Below are positions 32,891-34,963 of a stretch of 34,963 nt of DNA, in pieces. Below the pieces are notes generated by a model. That model did not search any database, had not been told where the DNA came from, and saw only the letters and a program-made list of their open reading frames with translations. The position numbers and the translations under genes are program-made. The stretch lies in contig CAZSLV010000005.1 in NCBI GenBank assembly GCA_964607545.1, positions 1 through 34,963 on the forward strand, written 5' to 3'. Within the stretch, counting starts at the first letter, position 1; every line of letters starts with the position of its first letter. This DNA comes from Gudongella sp964607545 (GTDB lineage Bacteria > Bacillota > Clostridia > Tissierellales > Tissierellaceae).

Positions 32891-33475
32891 CTATTTCTTT
32901 CTCTCCATAACTTGGTCTATTATACCATATTCAACTGCTTGTTCTGCATTCATATAGTAATCTCTATCAGTATCTTTTGCTATTCTTTCAACAGGTTGCC
33001 CTGTTCTTTGTGCAAGTATTTTGTTAATTCTTTCTCTGATTTCAATAATCTTTTCTGCTTGTATCCTAATATCTTCAGCCTGGCCCTGGGTTCCCCCTAG
33101 TGGCTGGTGGATCATTATATCAGCATTTGGTAGGGCAAACCTCTTTCCCTTGGTACCTGCTGCTAGCAAAAATGCCCCCATACTAGCTGCTCTACCTACA
33201 CATATGGTTGCTACATCTGGTTTAATGTATTGAATGGTGTCGTATATAGCAAAACCTGCACTTACTGAGCCTCCTGGAGAGTTTATATATATTTGTATAT
33301 CTTTTTCTGGGTCTTCAGCTTCTAGGAATAATAACTGTGCTACTATAAGGTCAGCCACTGTATCATTTACTTCTGAGCCTAATAAGATAATCCTATCTTT
33401 TAAGAGCCTAGAGTATATGTCATATGACCTTTCTCCCCTGTTTGTTTGTTCAACAACTATTGGAACTAATGCCAT
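32891..33475 (-). CDS. clpP: ATP-dependent Clp protease proteolytic subunit ClpP
   Basis: ClpP forms the tetradecameric serine protease barrel used by ClpX and other Clp ATPases. The catalytic triad is S98 in GRAASMGAFLL, H123 in MIHQPLGG and D172 in DTDRDYYM. The N-terminal VPIVVEQTNRGERSYDIYSRLL, the INSPGGSVSAG oxyanion strand and the QGQAEDI handle region are standard. The length of 194 is typical, with a very short propeptide. AAAGGAGG precedes the ATG. It lies 17 bases downstream of tig and 10 bases before clpX. Confidence 0.98.
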   Translation of the reverse strand: MALVPIVVEQTNRGERSYDIYSRLLKDRIILLGSEVNDTVADLIVAQLLFLEAEDPEKDIQIYINSPGGSVSAGFAIYDTIQYIKPDVATICVGRAASMGAFLLAAGTKGKRFALPNADIMIHQPLGGTQGQAEDIRIQAEKIIEIRERINKILAQRTGQPVERIAKDTDRDYYMNAEQAVEYGIIDQVMERKK

Positions 33476-33492
33476 ATTAAATCCTCCTTTAT

Positions 33493-34782
33493 TTATATAA
33501 ACTTAACCTTTTCTCTAAGCATATCTAATACCTTAGTATTAACTATGCCTGCCTTAAGGAATCCTGTGTCTCCTTTTTTCATATCTTTAATAAATCTTTC
33601 CTTATTATCCTTGCTATATGTTTCTGCTAACTTTTCTAATTCAGCATCTAAGTCTTCTTCACTAGCTTCAATATTTTCAGCCTTTGCCAGGGCCTCAAGA
33701 ACTAGGTCAGCCTTAACTCTTTTTTCAGCCATTGGCCTAAAGTTAAGTTCAAGATCTTCTTTACTTGTACCTGTTAACTCAAGGTATTGGTCCATTTCAA
33801 AACCTTGTTGCTTAATCCTATATTCAAAATCCTTAATTTCACTTTCAATTTGTGATTCAATCATACCTTCAGGTATGTCAACTTCTGAGATTTCTACAAG
33901 CTTATCGACAATCCTATTTTCAGTTTCAATCTTTTCTTGATTTTTCAAGGATTCTTCTAAACTTTCTCTTATGCTTTCCTTGTATTCATCTAGGGTATCA
34001 AACTCACTTATATCTTTTGCAAATTCATCATCTAAATCAGGGAGTTCCTTTGTCTTAATTTCATTAATCTTAACATCAAATACCACTGGCTTTCCCTTTA
34101 ATGTTTCTTCATGGTAATCCTGTGGGAAAGTTACATCCAATTTAACTTCTTCGTCTTTTTTCTTTCCTATTAAGCCTTCTTCAAAGCCAGGTATAAACTG
34201 ACCCTTGCCTATTTCAAGTGTTTGACCTTGTGCACTACCACCTTCGAAGGCCTCTCCATCTAAATACCCTACAAAGTCTATTGTAACTATATCCCCTTCT
34301 TCTACTTCTCTATCGGAGGCATCAATCATTCTTGAGTTCATGTCCCTATCTTCATCAAGCTTAGCAGAAATCATTTCATCTGTAACTGAATAATCTACTT
34401 TTTCTAGTTCAATATTGTTATAGTCGCCTAATTTAACTTCTGGTTTTACATCTACACTAAACTTAACCTTAACTGGTTGGTCTTTTTCAATGGTTTCTAC
34501 ATCTACTTCAGGACTATCAACAGGTTCTAGCTCTAATTGGTCTATAGCTTGTGAATAAGCCTCGGGAAGTATTTTGTTTATTGCATCTTCAAAAAATACT
34601 TCTTCTCCAAAGTTCATTTCAATAATCTTTCTTGGAACCTTCCCCTTCCTAAAACCAGGGATATTAAATCTCCCCCTAGATTTTAAATAAGCTTCTTGTA
34701 CCGCTTTTTCAAAATCTTGTGAAGATATTTCCATATTAAAGTGAACTGTATTTTTTTCTTTTTTTTCAAAAACTGCCTTCAT
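33493..34782 (-). CDS. tig: Trigger factor (ribosome-associated chaperone and PPIase)
   Basis: Trigger factor binds the ribosomal exit tunnel and assists folding of nascent chains. The N-terminal ribosome-binding domain includes the signature GFRKGKVPRKIIE. The FKBP-type PPIase domain spans about 160-245 (EEGDIVTIDFVGYLDGEAFEGG, FIPGFEEGLIGKKKDEEVKLDVTFP). The rest is the helical C-terminal chaperone domain. I begin at ATG 34782 (429 residues): GGGGG at 34790-34794 lies 7 bases upstream, better than the TTG codon just before it. It is the first gene of the tig-clpP-clpX-lon-engB cluster. Confidence 0.97.
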   Translation of the reverse strand: MKAVFEKKEKNTVHFNMEISSQDFEKAVQEAYLKSRGRFNIPGFRKGKVPRKIIEMNFGEEVFFEDAINKILPEAYSQAIDQLELEPVDSPEVDVETIEKDQPVKVKFSVDVKPEVKLGDYNNIELEKVDYSVTDEMISAKLDEDRDMNSRMIDASDREVEEGDIVTIDFVGYLDGEAFEGGSAQGQTLEIGKGQFIPGFEEGLIGKKKDEEVKLDVTFPQDYHEETLKGKPVVFDVKINEIKTKELPDLDDEFAKDISEFDTLDEYKESIRESLEESLKNQEKIETENRIVDKLVEISEVDIPEGMIESQIESEIKDFEYRIKQQGFEMDQYLELTGTSKEDLELNFRPMAEKRVKADLVLEALAKAENIEASEEDLDAELEKLAETYSKDNKERFIKDMKKGDTGFLKAGIVNTKVLDMLREKVKFI

Positions 34783-34839
34783 CAATGTACCCCCTAATAG
34801 TTTTTTATCTAATTGACACCCTTAAGTCTCCATCAAATA

Positions 34840-34848
34840 ATTATATCA
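34840..34848 (-). promoter_or_regulatory. Extended -10 promoter for the tig-clpP-clpX cluster
   Basis: The minus strand reads TGATATAAT, a perfect extended -10, about 58 bases before the tig ATG and downstream of the tRNA terminator. No -35 match at 16-18 bases. No CtsR or CIRCE operator is recognisable. Confidence 0.55.
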
Positions 34849-34872
34849 TAAATGTCATTAGAATCCTATATT

Positions 34873-34905
34873 AAAAAAACCAATGGTTGTAACCACTGGT
34901 TTTTT
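34873..34905 (-). terminator. Terminator after tRNA-Leu
   Basis: ACCAATGGTT and AACCACTGGT (34879-34888 and 34891-34900) pair with one mismatch, with A and T runs on both sides. On the minus strand it follows the tRNA 3' end and precedes the tig promoter. Confidence 0.8.
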
Positions 34906-34908
34906 ATC

Positions 34909-34963
34909 TGGTGCGGGAAAGAGGACTTGAACCCCCACGTCAATGACACTAGATCCTAAGTCT
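34909..34963 (-). tRNA. tRNA-Leu(UAG), 3' part only
   Basis: On the minus strand the sequence contains an anticodon loop CUUAGGA (anticodon UAG at 34956-34958), a long variable arm as expected for leucine, a T-arm with GGGGG-UUCAAGU-CCUCU, the 3' acceptor strand UUCCCGC with discriminator A, and an encoded CCA end. The 5' acceptor and D-arm lie beyond the window edge. Confidence 0.9.

Noticed and set aside
34783..34908. CtsR or CIRCE operators in front of the tig-clpP-clpX cluster
   Set aside because: I could not find the CtsR direct repeat or the CIRCE inverted repeat; heat-shock control by these repressors is not supported.
1..34963. CRISPR array, prophage, transposon or toxin-antitoxin pair
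   Set aside because: No regularly spaced repeats, transposase, integrase, phage structural genes or small paired toxin/antitoxin frames were seen; genes are housekeeping throughout.

Overview
This AT-rich window (about one third G+C by eye) is ordinary bacterial chromosome from a low-GC, probably anaerobic Firmicute. The pointers are: strong Shine-Dalgarno (SD) sequences of the AGGAGG type; the order tig-clpP-clpX-lon-engB; a free-standing rubredoxin; Fe-S enzymes (endonuclease III, QueG and a QueG relative); DegV, VanW and DUF1667 proteins; and a TM1586-type nitroreductase. A member of the Clostridia or Tissierellia is my best guess. That is an inference; no rRNA is present to confirm it. 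I count 37 protein genes plus the 3' part of one tRNA. Gene density is high, no gap without a gene exceeds about 170 bases, and I see no prophage, insertion sequence, integrase, CRISPR array or defence island.

Layout, left to right. (1) 33-7761, all minus: a Na+/phosphate symporter; a cof-type HAD phosphatase with trmL; a DUF503-nth-vanW unit; and queG-kbl ending in a strong terminator. (2) 7866-8975, plus: a RodA/FtsW glycosyltransferase, sharing a two-way terminator with tdk. (3) 9014-11754, minus: mgtC-ppiB-queG-like-tdk, tightly coupled, with an extra promoter in front of tdk. (4) 11834-12190, plus: an isolated DUF1667 gene whose end overlaps a MATE exporter. (5) 12171-17460, minus: MATE; then TPR-map-hemolysin III; then PAP2-nitroreductase. 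(6) 17594-19468, plus: a short UvrD/PcrA-like helicase. (7) 19477-22166, minus: degV, a membrane-anchored endonuclease/exonuclease/phosphatase protein, and a SerB-like HAD. (8) 22314-23528, plus: pepT. (9) 23549-28219, minus: an RsbW-like ATPase, typA, cls and a class IV aminotransferase. (10) 28385-28543, plus: rubredoxin. (11) 28605-34963, minus: tRNA-Leu(UAG), then tig-clpP-clpX, an intergenic terminator, and lon-engB.

The best functional theme is region 11. The ribosome-bound chaperone, the ClpXP and Lon proteases and a ribosome-assembly GTPase form one protein-quality-control locus. Its clpX/lon boundary carries a hairpin that probably lowers lon transcription relative to clpPX. Most other units are housekeeping: cell wall and membrane (rodA, vanW, PAP2, cls), tRNA modification (trmL, queG), DNA repair (nth, helicase) and protein maturation (map, ppiB).

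I did not find a clearly new system. The observations most worth a second look are: a QueG paralogue with a rearranged cysteine pattern in the mgtC-tdk operon; a recurrent extended -10 promoter (TGnTATAAT) with weak -35 boxes in front of six genes; homopolymeric G tracts used as SD sequences; terminator hairpins that overlap stop codons of convergent genes; an orphan RsbW-like ATPase; and the apparent absence of lonB. Several starts were moved from the longest possible ORF because SD spacing supports a downstream codon (nth, PAP2, pepT, engB, tig).
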